From RDYJ01 sp034931405 (lineage in GTDB: Bacteria; Cyanobacteriota; Cyanobacteriia; Cyanobacteriales; Nostocaceae): a stretch of DNA of 64,000 nt. Both the position numbers and the translations under genes were made by a program. The DNA is taken from positions 62,001-126,000 of the forward strand of contig NZ_JAYGHA010000004.1 of the NCBI RefSeq assembly GCF_034931405.1, written 5' to 3'. Positions 25,973 through 35,027 of this stretch are shown piece after piece (within the stretch, counting starts at the first letter, position 1; each line of letters starts with the position of its first letter). The notes beneath the pieces are model-generated. The model had not been told where the DNA came from and searched no databases. It saw only the letters and a program-made list of their open reading frames with translations.

Positions 25973-28900
25973 TTAATGCCCTCGACCCAACTCAATACCC
26001 AAACAAGTATTAAGTTGTTTTGCCAAAACCCTGACGTGGGGAAATTGAATCATGGTGTGGTGATTACCGGGGACCTTAAATATCTCCAATTTGGGTAGTA
26101 TTTCCTTACCCCACCCATTGCGCGAAAATAACCACAGTGGTGTTTTCCTTTCCTCAGCACAAAAAAGCGCAACACGAGCGTCATAGGGAGCAAATTGATA
26201 AGGACATGGGGAAGATATGCTCTCCAAATCAGACTCTTTTTCTCTTTCTTCTAATGAGGGTGACTCAAATGGAGTCTGCTTGAGTCCCATTCGGCACAAA
26301 ATCTTCAATCCTTTTTCTCGCAGATATTGCAAGCGTGTTCTCGTGTTTGACTTTTGGAGATAAGACACAATCCATCTGCAACGAAACAGTTGCTTTTGCC
26401 ATTCCTGATAAAGTAGGTAAAGAAAATGAGTTCCTGGGCGATCAAAAATTACTAATAAATCTACTGTTTTGCCTCGTGCTTGCAGTTGTTGACTAATTTC
26501 GTAAGCAACAAGAGTTCCATAAGAATAACCACCAATGGAATAAGATCCGTGAGGCTGAACTTTCAAAATGTCTTCCAGATGGCGAGCGGCTAAAGCTTTA
26601 ATAGCGTAAGCATTATCACTACCAAAAACGGCATAACCTGATTCTAGCAAGAAGAAAGGATATTCTAAACAATTTGCTAAAGGAAGAGCCTCTTGATAAC
26701 TATTAGCGCAGTAAAAGAAAGGTTTTTTAAAATTATCTCTAGAGTGGATTTTTACCATGAAAGAGTATGGATGAGGTCGTTCTCCTTGACGACCCACAGT
26801 AATGGCTAAAAGACTCCGTTCTTGCTCTTCAGAAAGTTGGTATTTGGGAATATTGGGATCAGAGGGAGGTGTGTTATTTGCTTCCTTTATGGGAGGGTTG
26901 TTTGAAATATCTTCATTTTCAAGATAATGGGCTAAATCAGCAATAGTCATTAACTCAAAAAGAGCCGTGATCGGGAGTTTTTTCCCTAGTATTGTTTCGA
27001 TTTTAGCTATAAGACTGACTGTCACCGAGGAATTGCCACCAAGATCAAAAAAATTATCTTTAACTCCAATGGGCTTGACATTGAGTACCTGTTCCCAGAT
27101 TGCTGTCAGTTGTTGTTCAAGGTCATTTCGAGGTGGAATGAAAGTTCCTGTGATTAAATCTTCAGAGTCGATTACAGGAGTATTATCTTGAGGTTGTTGA
27201 GGAGATAAATTTCTAATTTCTGAGGGTATAGAAACATTAACAGTTGATTGAAACCAACAACTTTGTCTTTCAAAGGGATAGCTTGGTAACGAAATTAACT
27301 GGTAATAATCTGCACTATAAATCAAGTTCCAATCAATATTGTTATTTTCTAGCCATAAATTTCCTAGCTTGGTTAAAATTTGATGCCATAGTAAAGCATT
27401 ACTCTCAACAAGAGAAGAAATCTCATGAGGTTGAGTAATCGTAGTTATATCTTGAATAATAGATAAGGTATCAATCTGACGCTGACGTTTGCTCGCTTTT
27501 TGAGTCAAGACTTTTGAAGTCGTAGAAGATTGAAGGAAATTTTCTAAATTTTCCTGTAGTTCCTTGAGAGATGAAGCGATGGTAAAAAGACCATATTGAA
27601 AGTGCGATCGCCCTACATTCGCACTATAACAAAGATTCCCTAAATCAATGTCTGGGTTTTGAGATAACCACACTAAGTAACGTTTGACAAGGGTTTGTAA
27701 GGCGGTGTCAGTTTGAGCAGACAGAGTGAACAGATGAAACGGTGCAGCGATAGGATGAATCGGCAGCGGTAATGGTGCTTCTTCTAATACTACATGAGCA
27801 TTGGTTCCCCCAAAACCAAAGGCACTCACCCCCATCCGCAGAGGTTGCTCTGTCTGGACTAACGGCTCTAAGGTTTGTTGTACCCTTAGTCCCAGCTTTT
27901 CAAAATCAACAGCAGGATTGGGTTGCTGGAAATGGAGCGTGGGGAAAAGCTGACGATGGCGGAGGGAGAGGATGACTTTGATCAAACCCGCCATACCAGA
28001 TGCTGCTTCTGTATGCCCAATATTGGTTTTGATTGAGCCAACCCGACAGGGATTATCCGCTGAACGCTGCTTTCCCAAAACTTTACCAATGGCTTTGAGT
28101 TCTAATGCGTCGCCAATAGGCGTTCCGGTGGCGTGAGTTTCGATGTAACAAATAGTTGCAGGATCAACCCCTGCATTTTGATAAGCTTGTTGGAGTAACT
28201 CAACCTGTGCTTGCAGATTGGGTGCGGTTAAATTATTACTGCGTCCGTTATTATTAACAGCATTTCCCTTGATAATGGCGTAAACGTGATCGCGATCTGC
28301 CTGTGCCTGAGCAAGGGATTTCAACACCACCATTCCCACCCCTTCACTCCTGACATAGCCATCAGCACGAGCATCAAACACTTTACAACGATTATCCGCA
28401 GCAATTAAACCAGCATTCTCAAATCTTTCTGTCCCATTCTCCACTAAAATCAGATTAACTCCCCCGGCTAAGGCTAAGGTAGATTCCCCCGTCCAGAGAC
28501 TGTGACAAGCTCGATCTACCGCCACTAAAGCCGAAGAACAAGCCGTATCAACTGATAAACTAATTCCCCTGAAGTCAAAGAAATAGGAAATCCGATTTGC
28601 AGTCATTCCTCGCTGGTTTCCTGTCGTCACATTCAGATGTTCAATTCCTTGATCACTAATTAATCGAGAGTAGTCATTGCTGGCAATCCCGACAAAAACG
28701 CCTGTCCTACTTCCAGCCAAATTTTGAGGAACTTGACCTGCATCTTCTAGTGCTTCCCAAGCTATTTCTAATAGCAAACGATGTTGAGGATCAATCATCG
28801 CTGCTTCCGGGGGAGAGATTTTAAAAAAATCAGCAGCAAATTGATCAATATTTTCTAAGAATCCTCCCCAAATTGAAGAACTAGAATGATTTGAATTTCG

Positions 28901-29035
28901 TGATGAGTTAGTTATTGCATCAACCCCATTCTTGACTAATTCCTGAAAAGATTCTATGTTTTCAGCTTTAGAAAAACGACAGCTTAACCCAATAATTGCA
29001 ATTGGTTCTTGATTCATATTTACAATTTCTTTCAT
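25973..29035 (-). CDS. AT-less polyketide synthase: KS-ACP-thioesterase
   Basis: A 1020-residue megasynthase. The KS domain covers residues 8-425 with catalytic DTACSS (Cys166), ETHATGT (His301) and NIGHTEA (His341). The KS-to-AT linker is at about 430-500 (NLCYSANVGRSHFQYGL) and the post-AT linker at about 555-595 (NIDWNLIY, LPSYPFERQSCW), but the AT itself is missing: only some 50 unrelated residues lie between. The ACP is at about 635-707 with Ser669 in LGGNSS. A type I thioesterase follows from about 770 with GYSYG (Ser838) and a late GNHHTM His. It extends an acyl chain once and releases it; malonyl must come in trans. Confidence 0.9.
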   Translation of the reverse strand: MKEIVNMNQEPIAIIGLSCRFSKAENIESFQELVKNGVDAITNSSRNSNHSSSSIWGGFLENIDQFAADFFKISPPEAAMIDPQHRLLLEIAWEALEDAGQVPQNLAGSRTGVFVGIASNDYSRLISDQGIEHLNVTTGNQRGMTANRISYFFDFRGISLSVDTACSSALVAVDRACHSLWTGESTLALAGGVNLILVENGTERFENAGLIAADNRCKVFDARADGYVRSEGVGMVVLKSLAQAQADRDHVYAIIKGNAVNNNGRSNNLTAPNLQAQVELLQQAYQNAGVDPATICYIETHATGTPIGDALELKAIGKVLGKQRSADNPCRVGSIKTNIGHTEAASGMAGLIKVILSLRHRQLFPTLHFQQPNPAVDFEKLGLRVQQTLEPLVQTEQPLRMGVSAFGFGGTNAHVVLEEAPLPLPIHPIAAPFHLFTLSAQTDTALQTLVKRYLVWLSQNPDIDLGNLCYSANVGRSHFQYGLFTIASSLKELQENLENFLQSSTTSKVLTQKASKRQRQIDTLSIIQDITTITQPHEISSLVESNALLWHQILTKLGNLWLENNNIDWNLIYSADYYQLISLPSYPFERQSCWFQSTVNVSIPSEIRNLSPQQPQDNTPVIDSEDLITGTFIPPRNDLEQQLTAIWEQVLNVKPIGVKDNFFDLGGNSSVTVSLIAKIETILGKKLPITALFELMTIADLAHYLENEDISNNPPIKEANNTPPSDPNIPKYQLSEEQERSLLAITVGRQGERPHPYSFMVKIHSRDNFKKPFFYCANSYQEALPLANCLEYPFFLLESGYAVFGSDNAYAIKALAARHLEDILKVQPHGSYSIGGYSYGTLVAYEISQQLQARGKTVDLLVIFDRPGTHFLYLLYQEWQKQLFRCRWIVSYLQKSNTRTRLQYLREKGLKILCRMGLKQTPFESPSLEEREKESDLESISSPCPYQFAPYDARVALFCAEERKTPLWLFSRNGWGKEILPKLEIFKVPGNHHTMIQFPHVRVLAKQLNTCLGIELGRGH

Positions 29036-29037
29036 GA

Positions 29038-29508
29038 TTATTCTGTGACAATTCCCTGGTGTTTGATGTTTTTTTCTTCTTTTTCAGAAAGGCTTGGATA
29101 GGGCAGAAAATTCAAACGAATGATGCGCTTATCAGGAATATTATCAGTTACTGAATACACAGTTTCCCATCCTTGTTTAAAATCTCCTTTTAGGATACAA
29201 AACTGTTGAACAATAATATGATAAATTTCTTCAGCTATTTCTGGAGTTACAAAAATATTAGAATGAGTTTCTAAATCAATCTTCATCCATGTATGATCAT
29301 TGTGAGAGTCTATTTTTGCAGTCCATATTCCTGTCAAATAGGAAACTAATTTTTCACAAACAAGAGCTTCATCAATTTCTGATTTCGAGAACCTATGTCC
29401 ACATAGATTTAAGAATTTATCGCCTCTTTCCACTAGAGCTACTAAATTTGGCAAAAAATTACTCGCTGATCTCAAGACTTCAAGTAAGTTTTCATCTTTA
29501 GAGGTGAA
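29038..29508 (-). pseudogene. C-terminal part of frameshifted PaaK-like adenylate-forming enzyme
   Basis: The frame is open from 29508 and has no good start of its own (first candidate TTG at 29475). It reads SKDENLLEVLRSASNFLPNL, then VERGDKFLNLCGHRFSKSEI. This looks like the small C-terminal lid domain of PaaK/adenylating enzymes and directly continues the sense of the upstream gene. The upstream frame stops at 29498, and both frames are open together only in 29498-29508, so one indel there would restore a protein of about 490 residues. It could be a true frameshift mutation, a programmed shift or a sequencing error. Confidence 0.6.
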
Positions 29509-30508
29509 CTAAGTCAGAATTCAAGATAATGCTTTTTATTTCTTTCCAGTCTATCAAAATAACGTAGTCATCAAGAATATAACGGATGATTGGGATTCCT
29601 TGCCAACGAGTCACACATAAAGAACCCTCATAAGTTTCTAGAAAGGTATTAGATAAAGAAGCATGGAAAAATGTTGGAATTGCAGTTTTAAAACCTAGCT
29701 CATTAGCCAAATTTTTATTACGTGCCAGGAGTTTTCGCAAAGCAATGGTAGCTAAAGATTCGACACCAATCCCTCCGGTGTCAGCAGATCCATATATTGA
29801 AAATAGAAAAGGGTCTGTATCTGTTAAATTAGCTTTTTTTTGTAAAGTATCACGAACCGTTTCTGGAAATCCCTCTCCTGCTACTAGATATCTGAGTTTG
29901 TCAAGGGGTAGATATTGGTTTAACTGATTTGCTTTTAAATGCAGAAAACTGATTCTAGAACAGTTGGTATATAAAATAATCTGTTCTACTAAAGACTGCA
30001 TTTTTTCAATGATTTCTAAAATCGCCTCAAGGTTTGCCCCTGGAGAAAATGAATAAAAGGGATAATCAACCGTTGCTGCAATACTTTGAAAAGCCCAATT
30101 CATTGAATCGCCTCCATTCCATCCTCCCAGCATTCCACCCATAATCACAAGAGTCTTTTTCTTATGAATTGAAAAGTTGCTTTCCAAAAACATCTTCAGA
30201 TTGATGGGAGTTGCACGGTTATCTGTTTGGTTTCCCAACCAATAGCTTCTTCCCTTTCCTGATGTTCCTGTTGAACAAAAGATAGTATATGTGCCGTTAT
30301 AGTCTGGATCAAGAAGTTGCTCAAGTGAGTAGGCTGAAATATAAGACTTCTTATCTGTTGTCGGTAAATTGTCTAATGATTCTCCTAGATTGACTCCCTT
30401 TTTATTTAGGAAATATTGATAAGCGGGAATAGAAGTTTGAGCGCGTTGAGCAACGGCTTCTGCCTTTTTCTTTGAACCTAATGTCTTTTTTGTAAATGGC
30501 TGATTCAT
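29498..30508 (-). CDS. PaaK/phenylacetate-CoA ligase-like adenylate-forming enzyme, N-terminal part
   Basis: A 336-residue protein with the adenylation core of PaaK-type ligases: TIFCSTGTSGKGRSYW as the phosphate-binding loop near residue 78, YLVAGEGFPETVRDTL near residue 205, SIYGSADTGGIG near residue 238 and RWQGIPIIRYILDDYV near residue 305. It would activate a carboxylate as an acyl-adenylate. It ends abruptly after DLVHL, and the rest of the enzyme is in the next frame. It lies between the P450 and KS-ACP-TE genes in the lipid cluster. The substrate is unknown. Confidence 0.75.
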   Translation of the reverse strand: MNQPFTKKTLGSKKKAEAVAQRAQTSIPAYQYFLNKKGVNLGESLDNLPTTDKKSYISAYSLEQLLDPDYNGTYTIFCSTGTSGKGRSYWLGNQTDNRATPINLKMFLESNFSIHKKKTLVIMGGMLGGWNGGDSMNWAFQSIAATVDYPFYSFSPGANLEAILEIIEKMQSLVEQIILYTNCSRISFLHLKANQLNQYLPLDKLRYLVAGEGFPETVRDTLQKKANLTDTDPFLFSIYGSADTGGIGVESLATIALRKLLARNKNLANELGFKTAIPTFFHASLSNTFLETYEGSLCVTRWQGIPIIRYILDDYVILIDWKEIKSIILNSDLVHL

Positions 30509-30531
30509 TGTATTATGGATTCACGAATAAA

Positions 30532-31752
30532 TTAATAGATAACAGGTTGAAAGGTTACGGGTAAAGTTTTTAAACCTCGTAAAGTGATACTTTCGCGCCA
30601 ATCTAGGGTATCAGTAGCTAACTGAATATTGGGTAATTTCTGAAGTATTGCATTAATAGCAATTTGTCCTTGGACTCTAGCCAAGAAAGTACCCAAACAG
30701 AAGTGTATTCCCCCACCGAAAGGCAAGCTATAGTTTCTGCGAGTAAAGTCTAGTTGATCAGGGTTCGTAAACTGTTCTGGATCACGATTAGCTGCACCAA
30801 TGCAGAGAATTACTTTATCCCCAGCTTGAATAGTTTTATCTCCCATTTCCAAATTTTCTGTCGCTAAACGCGCAATGACTTGGACTGGACTATCGTAGCG
30901 GAGTAACTCTTCTACTGCATTTTTAATCAAGTCTGGGTTTTGCTTGAGTTCAGCTAATTTATCAGGATGTTTCAATAGCGCCACCATTGCATTTCCGGTT
31001 AAGCTTTTCGTGGTTTCTTGTCCCACAATTAGCAGCATGATGCAGAAGCCAATAATTTCATCTTGGGTAATGCTCCTATCTTCATCTCTAGCTGCAATTA
31101 GACAACTAATTAAACCATCATTGGGTTGTTTCTCTAAGCGTGTCATCATTTCGGTGAGATAGTCTCTGGCTTTGATCGCCATCTGATTTTGCTTTTGATA
31201 GCCTTGTAAAGACATTGGTTGATCAAAAACAAAGAACAAGTCATAGGACCAACGAACCAGTTTAGGGTAGTCTTCGGGTGGGAGTCCCAAGATACGAGTC
31301 ACAGTCATGGCGGGGAGTGGAGAGGCTAAGTCTTTGATGACATCCATCTGTCCTGTTGGTTGTACTTTTGCGAGTAGTTCATTCGCCATCGCCTGTATTT
31401 CAGTCCGCATCCCCTCTACAGTTGCAGAACAAAAAGCTTTACTTACCAGTTCCCGCAGACGGTTATGGTCGGGAGGTTCAAGGAAAAAGAGCCACTTATG
31501 AATGGTTTGAGCTAGGGGATCAAGATTCCCTTGCTTGAGGTAATGGCTTTTCTGGATCAGGCGTTGGGGTAAGTCATCCACTTGAAAACGAGAGTCTTTC
31601 AAAATAGCTTCCACATCGGCATAGCGAGTAATCACCCAAGCCTGGAGAAAACTGTAGTGAATGGGGTCTTCTCGACGCAGATACTCATAGGTGGGATAAG
31701 GATTTTGATGAAATTCCGCTTGGAAAGGGTTAAAGCGGATAGCGGTTGTCAT
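30532..31752 (-). CDS. Cytochrome P450 (bacterial CYP107/CYP-like)
   Basis: A 406-residue soluble P450. The I-helix motif is LLIVGQETTKS (residues 241-250), ExxR is in EELLRY (281-286), and the heme loop FGGGIHFCLG has the ligand Cys352. No membrane anchor, so it needs separate electron donors (ferredoxin and reductase). It sits between the FAAL-ACP gene and the PaaK-like gene on the same strand with short spacers, so it probably hydroxylates or oxidises the acyl chain, perhaps while bound to the ACP. Confidence 0.93.
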   Translation of the reverse strand: MTTAIRFNPFQAEFHQNPYPTYEYLRREDPIHYSFLQAWVITRYADVEAILKDSRFQVDDLPQRLIQKSHYLKQGNLDPLAQTIHKWLFFLEPPDHNRLRELVSKAFCSATVEGMRTEIQAMANELLAKVQPTGQMDVIKDLASPLPAMTVTRILGLPPEDYPKLVRWSYDLFFVFDQPMSLQGYQKQNQMAIKARDYLTEMMTRLEKQPNDGLISCLIAARDEDRSITQDEIIGFCIMLLIVGQETTKSLTGNAMVALLKHPDKLAELKQNPDLIKNAVEELLRYDSPVQVIARLATENLEMGDKTIQAGDKVILCIGAANRDPEQFTNPDQLDFTRRNYSLPFGGGIHFCLGTFLARVQGQIAINAILQKLPNIQLATDTLDWRESITLRGLKTLPVTFQPVIY

Positions 31753-31852
31753 GGTTATTAGTTCTTGAATTATAAGTTTAAACTAAAGCTGCTATTGGAC
31801 TGGAGGGAGAAGTCATGGCTGTGAGAATCCGTCTTTCTCCTTGAAAAGGGGA

Positions 31853-33862
31853 CTAAGAAACTTCTGTACTGAGATACTCGGTCAAAGACTCAATATTTGT
31901 ATATTCCCAAAAGAGAGTGGGTTCTAACTCACACTCCAGCCAAATTGCCAATTCTCCCGTGAGTTCCAGCGCCACGGAGGAATCTAAACCATAGTGAGCA
32001 AAAGATTCTTCAGGATCAACTTCGTCAAGGTCTAGATGAAGAACGTCTGCAAGTTTGGTGATCAGCCAGTCTTGAATGGTTTCTGCGGTGGGTGCTATGT
32101 TCGGAATATCTGCTATTGGTGTTAAGGTTTCAGATAGATTAGGTTGCTGTTGCCATTCGCCAACTATATCAAGGGTTTGATTGAGAAATCCGGCTCGACA
32201 GGCGCGACGTTGGATTTTACCACTGGATGTCTTGGGAATACTGGCGGTTTTGAGCAAAGCCACCGCATAGACTTGTAAATCATGGTCAGCAGCTACCGCT
32301 TCACGGATTGCACCAACGACTTCATCCACATCCATCTGACGCAGATAACTCCGTTCCACTTCTTGGGTAATGACTAATTTTTCAAATCCATTGACATTTA
32401 TGCTGAAAGCTGCACCACTGTCGGGACGTAAAGCAGGGTGAGATTGGAAAACGGTGTATTCAATGTCTTGGGGATAGTGATTGCGACCCCAGATAATAAT
32501 GACATCTTTAATGCGTCCAGTGACAAATAACTCACTGTTGTGTAAAAAGCCTAAATCTCCAGTGCGGAGAAATTTACCTGTGGTGTTTTCCACAGATGCG
32601 CTAAATGTTTCTTGGGTAGCTGCTGTTTGATTCCAGTATCCCTGTGCCACACTTGGACTAGATACCCAGATTTCACCTACTTGGTTGTCTTCACAGGGAG
32701 TCAAGGTTTCTGGATTCACAATGAGGACTTTGGTATCTAGCCAAGGATATCCACAACCGACGATTTTTTTGACGTTTTGACTAGTTGGTAAAGCTTTGAC
32801 AACTTGGTTTTGTTCTAAGGCTTCTGCTTCAACTGCTAAGACAGTTGGCTCATCTTTGAGGTTTACCCCTGTAATCATGAGGGTAGACTCTGCCATACCA
32901 TAACAGGGATAGAAAAATTGAGGCTGAAAGCTACAGGAGATAAACTTTGTAGTAAATTGTTCTAAGGTTTCTGGACGAATCGGTTCTGCACCATTGTAGG
33001 CACTTGACCAACAACTGAGGTCTAATTCTTGTTGCTGTTCAGGTCTGATTTTCTGAACACAAAGTTCGTAACCTAAGTTAGGACCGCCGCTATGGGTGAC
33101 ACGATAGTGAGAAATGGCTTCGAGCCAGCGAATCGGACTTTGTAAAAAAGCGGCAGGTGGCATTAAAACCCCAAGACAACCTGTATAGAGAGGTTCAAGA
33201 ATTCCATCCACCAAGCCCATATCATGGTAGTGAGGCAACCAACTCAGTGATACACTCTCTGGAGTCAGTTCAAAGGCTTTCTGAATGCTTTGGAGGTTAT
33301 GCAATAAGTTACCATGACTGACCATCACTCCTTTGGATGTCCCAGTTGAGCCGGAAGTATATTGTAAGAAGGCAAGAGTATGGGGGGAAATTTCAGGGGG
33401 ATGCCAGTTTTCTGGCTGCGGAATCAGGTTATCAGTGGCAATCCAGTCGAGATTTTGTATATCTGGGATGGCAACCTGTTTGGCTTTAATCTGGGTTAAT
33501 AGAGATGCTGTGGTCAGTGCAATTGTAGCTTGAGCATCTGTGGCGATCGCATTGAGGCGAGGCAGAGAGTGATTAGGACGGGGAGGATGGACAGGTACAG
33601 CGATAATGCCAGCATAGAGACACCCCATAAAGGCTGTGATCAACTCTAAACCCGCAGGATAAACCAGCAAGGCTCGCTCTCCTGGTATGGCTACAGTTTG
33701 CAAATAAGCTGCAATATTTTGAGCTTGTTTGTCAAGTTTCTCATAGGTTAAATGAGCAGTTGCTGTTGTTCCATTTTCGAGGAAGGTATAAGCACGTTTT
33801 TGGGGTTGCTGGCGCGATCGCCCTTGAAGTAACTGGACTAAGTTAGATATTTCTAAATTCAT
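31853..33862 (-). CDS. Fatty acyl-AMP ligase fused to acyl carrier protein (FAAL-ACP)
   Basis: A 669-residue protein. Residues 1-575 are a FAAL: LQYTSGSTGTSKGVMVSHGN (from residue 166), SWLPHYHDMGLVDGILEPLY, FLRTGDLGFL, and SSGKIQRRACR near the end. FAALs make acyl-AMP and pass the acyl group to a carrier protein rather than to CoA. Residues 590-669 are an ACP with HYGLDSSVALEL (Ser628). It is the first gene of the minus-strand cluster and gives the starter unit for the downstream P450 and KS-ACP-TE. Confidence 0.93.
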   Translation of the reverse strand: MNLEISNLVQLLQGRSRQQPQKRAYTFLENGTTATAHLTYEKLDKQAQNIAAYLQTVAIPGERALLVYPAGLELITAFMGCLYAGIIAVPVHPPRPNHSLPRLNAIATDAQATIALTTASLLTQIKAKQVAIPDIQNLDWIATDNLIPQPENWHPPEISPHTLAFLQYTSGSTGTSKGVMVSHGNLLHNLQSIQKAFELTPESVSLSWLPHYHDMGLVDGILEPLYTGCLGVLMPPAAFLQSPIRWLEAISHYRVTHSGGPNLGYELCVQKIRPEQQQELDLSCWSSAYNGAEPIRPETLEQFTTKFISCSFQPQFFYPCYGMAESTLMITGVNLKDEPTVLAVEAEALEQNQVVKALPTSQNVKKIVGCGYPWLDTKVLIVNPETLTPCEDNQVGEIWVSSPSVAQGYWNQTAATQETFSASVENTTGKFLRTGDLGFLHNSELFVTGRIKDVIIIWGRNHYPQDIEYTVFQSHPALRPDSGAAFSINVNGFEKLVITQEVERSYLRQMDVDEVVGAIREAVAADHDLQVYAVALLKTASIPKTSSGKIQRRACRAGFLNQTLDIVGEWQQQPNLSETLTPIADIPNIAPTAETIQDWLITKLADVLHLDLDEVDPEESFAHYGLDSSVALELTGELAIWLECELEPTLFWEYTNIESLTEYLSTEVS

Positions 33863-34303
33863 CGTAGGGTAGTGTGACTTGAATCAAAAAGTGAGCAAAA
33901 TTCTGAACTAAGACTTACGCATTGACAAAAAACATTATCTAAACCACGTCTACTTTGAAACCCATAGTTTTTTCTTAATCGGGTTTTATTCCTAAATCCT
34001 ATACTCTTCCCTGTTCCCTGTTCCCTGTTCCCTTTTGAAAAACTCCAGTTCTCAACTTGGACGAGGTTTATGTGTTCTAGTAGATCATGCCATCACTATT
34101 TGGATAAGATAAAAAATACCACTTAGTAAGCTAAGTTTATCTCAGTACCAAGGTGAGCAAATTCGGCGCAGCCTCGTAAAAAATGGGATCAATAATGCGG
34201 TTAGCTGATGAAATTTGCCAAAATTGACATACAACTGGTAGGTGTGTCAATTTTAAGGTAAAAATATTACCATAACCATCCTTACTGAAATAACTTTACG
34301 GTT
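33863..34303. other. 441-base divergent spacer with short tandem repeats
   Basis: It separates the minus-strand FAAL gene from the plus-strand PspA gene and must hold promoters for both. At 34006-34035 there are four TTCCCTG-type tandem units. The rest is AT-rich with no convincing gene or hairpin. A TGTGTCAATTTTAAGG region lies about 50-80 bases before the PspA start. Confidence 0.5.
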
Positions 34304-35017
34304 ATGAAAAAAGCTGTCTACTGGATAATGGGTGAAAGGGCAGGGCGAACCATAGTTGGGACTTGGAACTGGTTATGGGGAATGCCTGTAGAGTCGGGTG
34401 GTAAAGTGGCTGTCGCAGTTGCTGAAGAATCTCTACAGTCAATGCAGGAAGCTGTTCAGAAACTAGCGGGAGCAGTTGCGGCTCAAGAAGGCGCTTATAA
34501 GACTGCTAAGCGCAAATATGAGGATAAAATTACAGAATTCAACACCTTAGAGCGACAAGCGATGACTGCTCAACGTATTGGCAATGAAGAAGCAGCGCGA
34601 ATGGCCATGAGTAAGGCAATTCAAACGGAGCAAATCTTGCCAAAACTAGAGGAAATGGTTAAACAGGCGGAAATGGCGGTAAAAGCTTCTAAAGATAAAC
34701 TCAACCGTGAACGGATGAAGCTAGAAAGCTACAAAGCCGATATGCAAAATATGAAAGATATGTCAGAGGTAAACGAAGCTCTGGCTATGATTGCCAAAGT
34801 TAATAACGAATTTGATATTGGTTCGGCTAAAAGTGACTTTGAAAAAGCTAAAGGTGCAGTTGAACGTCGAAATCTGAAAACAGAAGCTTTAGCAGAATTG
34901 TCAGAAAATCCAGCGGAAAAACTCCAGGCCGAAATTGAAAATATGACCTTAGATGACGAAGTTGCCCGTCGTTTGCAAAGGTTACAGGATTCTAAACCGA
35001 AACAACTACCGGAGTAA
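34304..35017 (+). CDS. PspA/IM30 (Vipp1-like) family protein
   Basis: A 237-residue, almost entirely helical protein with long coiled coils (residues 40-190). An N-terminal amphipathic segment MKKAVYWIMGERAGRTIVG could bind membranes. The Glu/Lys/Ala-rich pattern with NTLERQAMTAQRIGNEEAAR matches the PspA/IM30 superfamily of ESCRT-III-like membrane remodelling proteins. It is divergent enough that it is probably not the essential thylakoid Vipp1. It lies 10 bases before a PstS-like gene, so the two form an operon. Confidence 0.75.
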   Translation: MKKAVYWIMGERAGRTIVGTWNWLWGMPVESGGKVAVAVAEESLQSMQEAVQKLAGAVAAQEGAYKTAKRKYEDKITEFNTLERQAMTAQRIGNEEAARMAMSKAIQTEQILPKLEEMVKQAEMAVKASKDKLNRERMKLESYKADMQNMKDMSEVNEALAMIAKVNNEFDIGSAKSDFEKAKGAVERRNLKTEALAELSENPAEKLQAEIENMTLDDEVARRLQRLQDSKPKQLPE

Positions 35018-35027
35018 ATAGAAGCTT

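Noticed and set aside
31853..33862. FAAL read as an ordinary acyl-CoA ligase
   Set aside because: The fused C-terminal ACP and FAAL-type motifs (SWLPHYHDMGL, long N-terminal domain) favour acyl transfer to a carrier protein.
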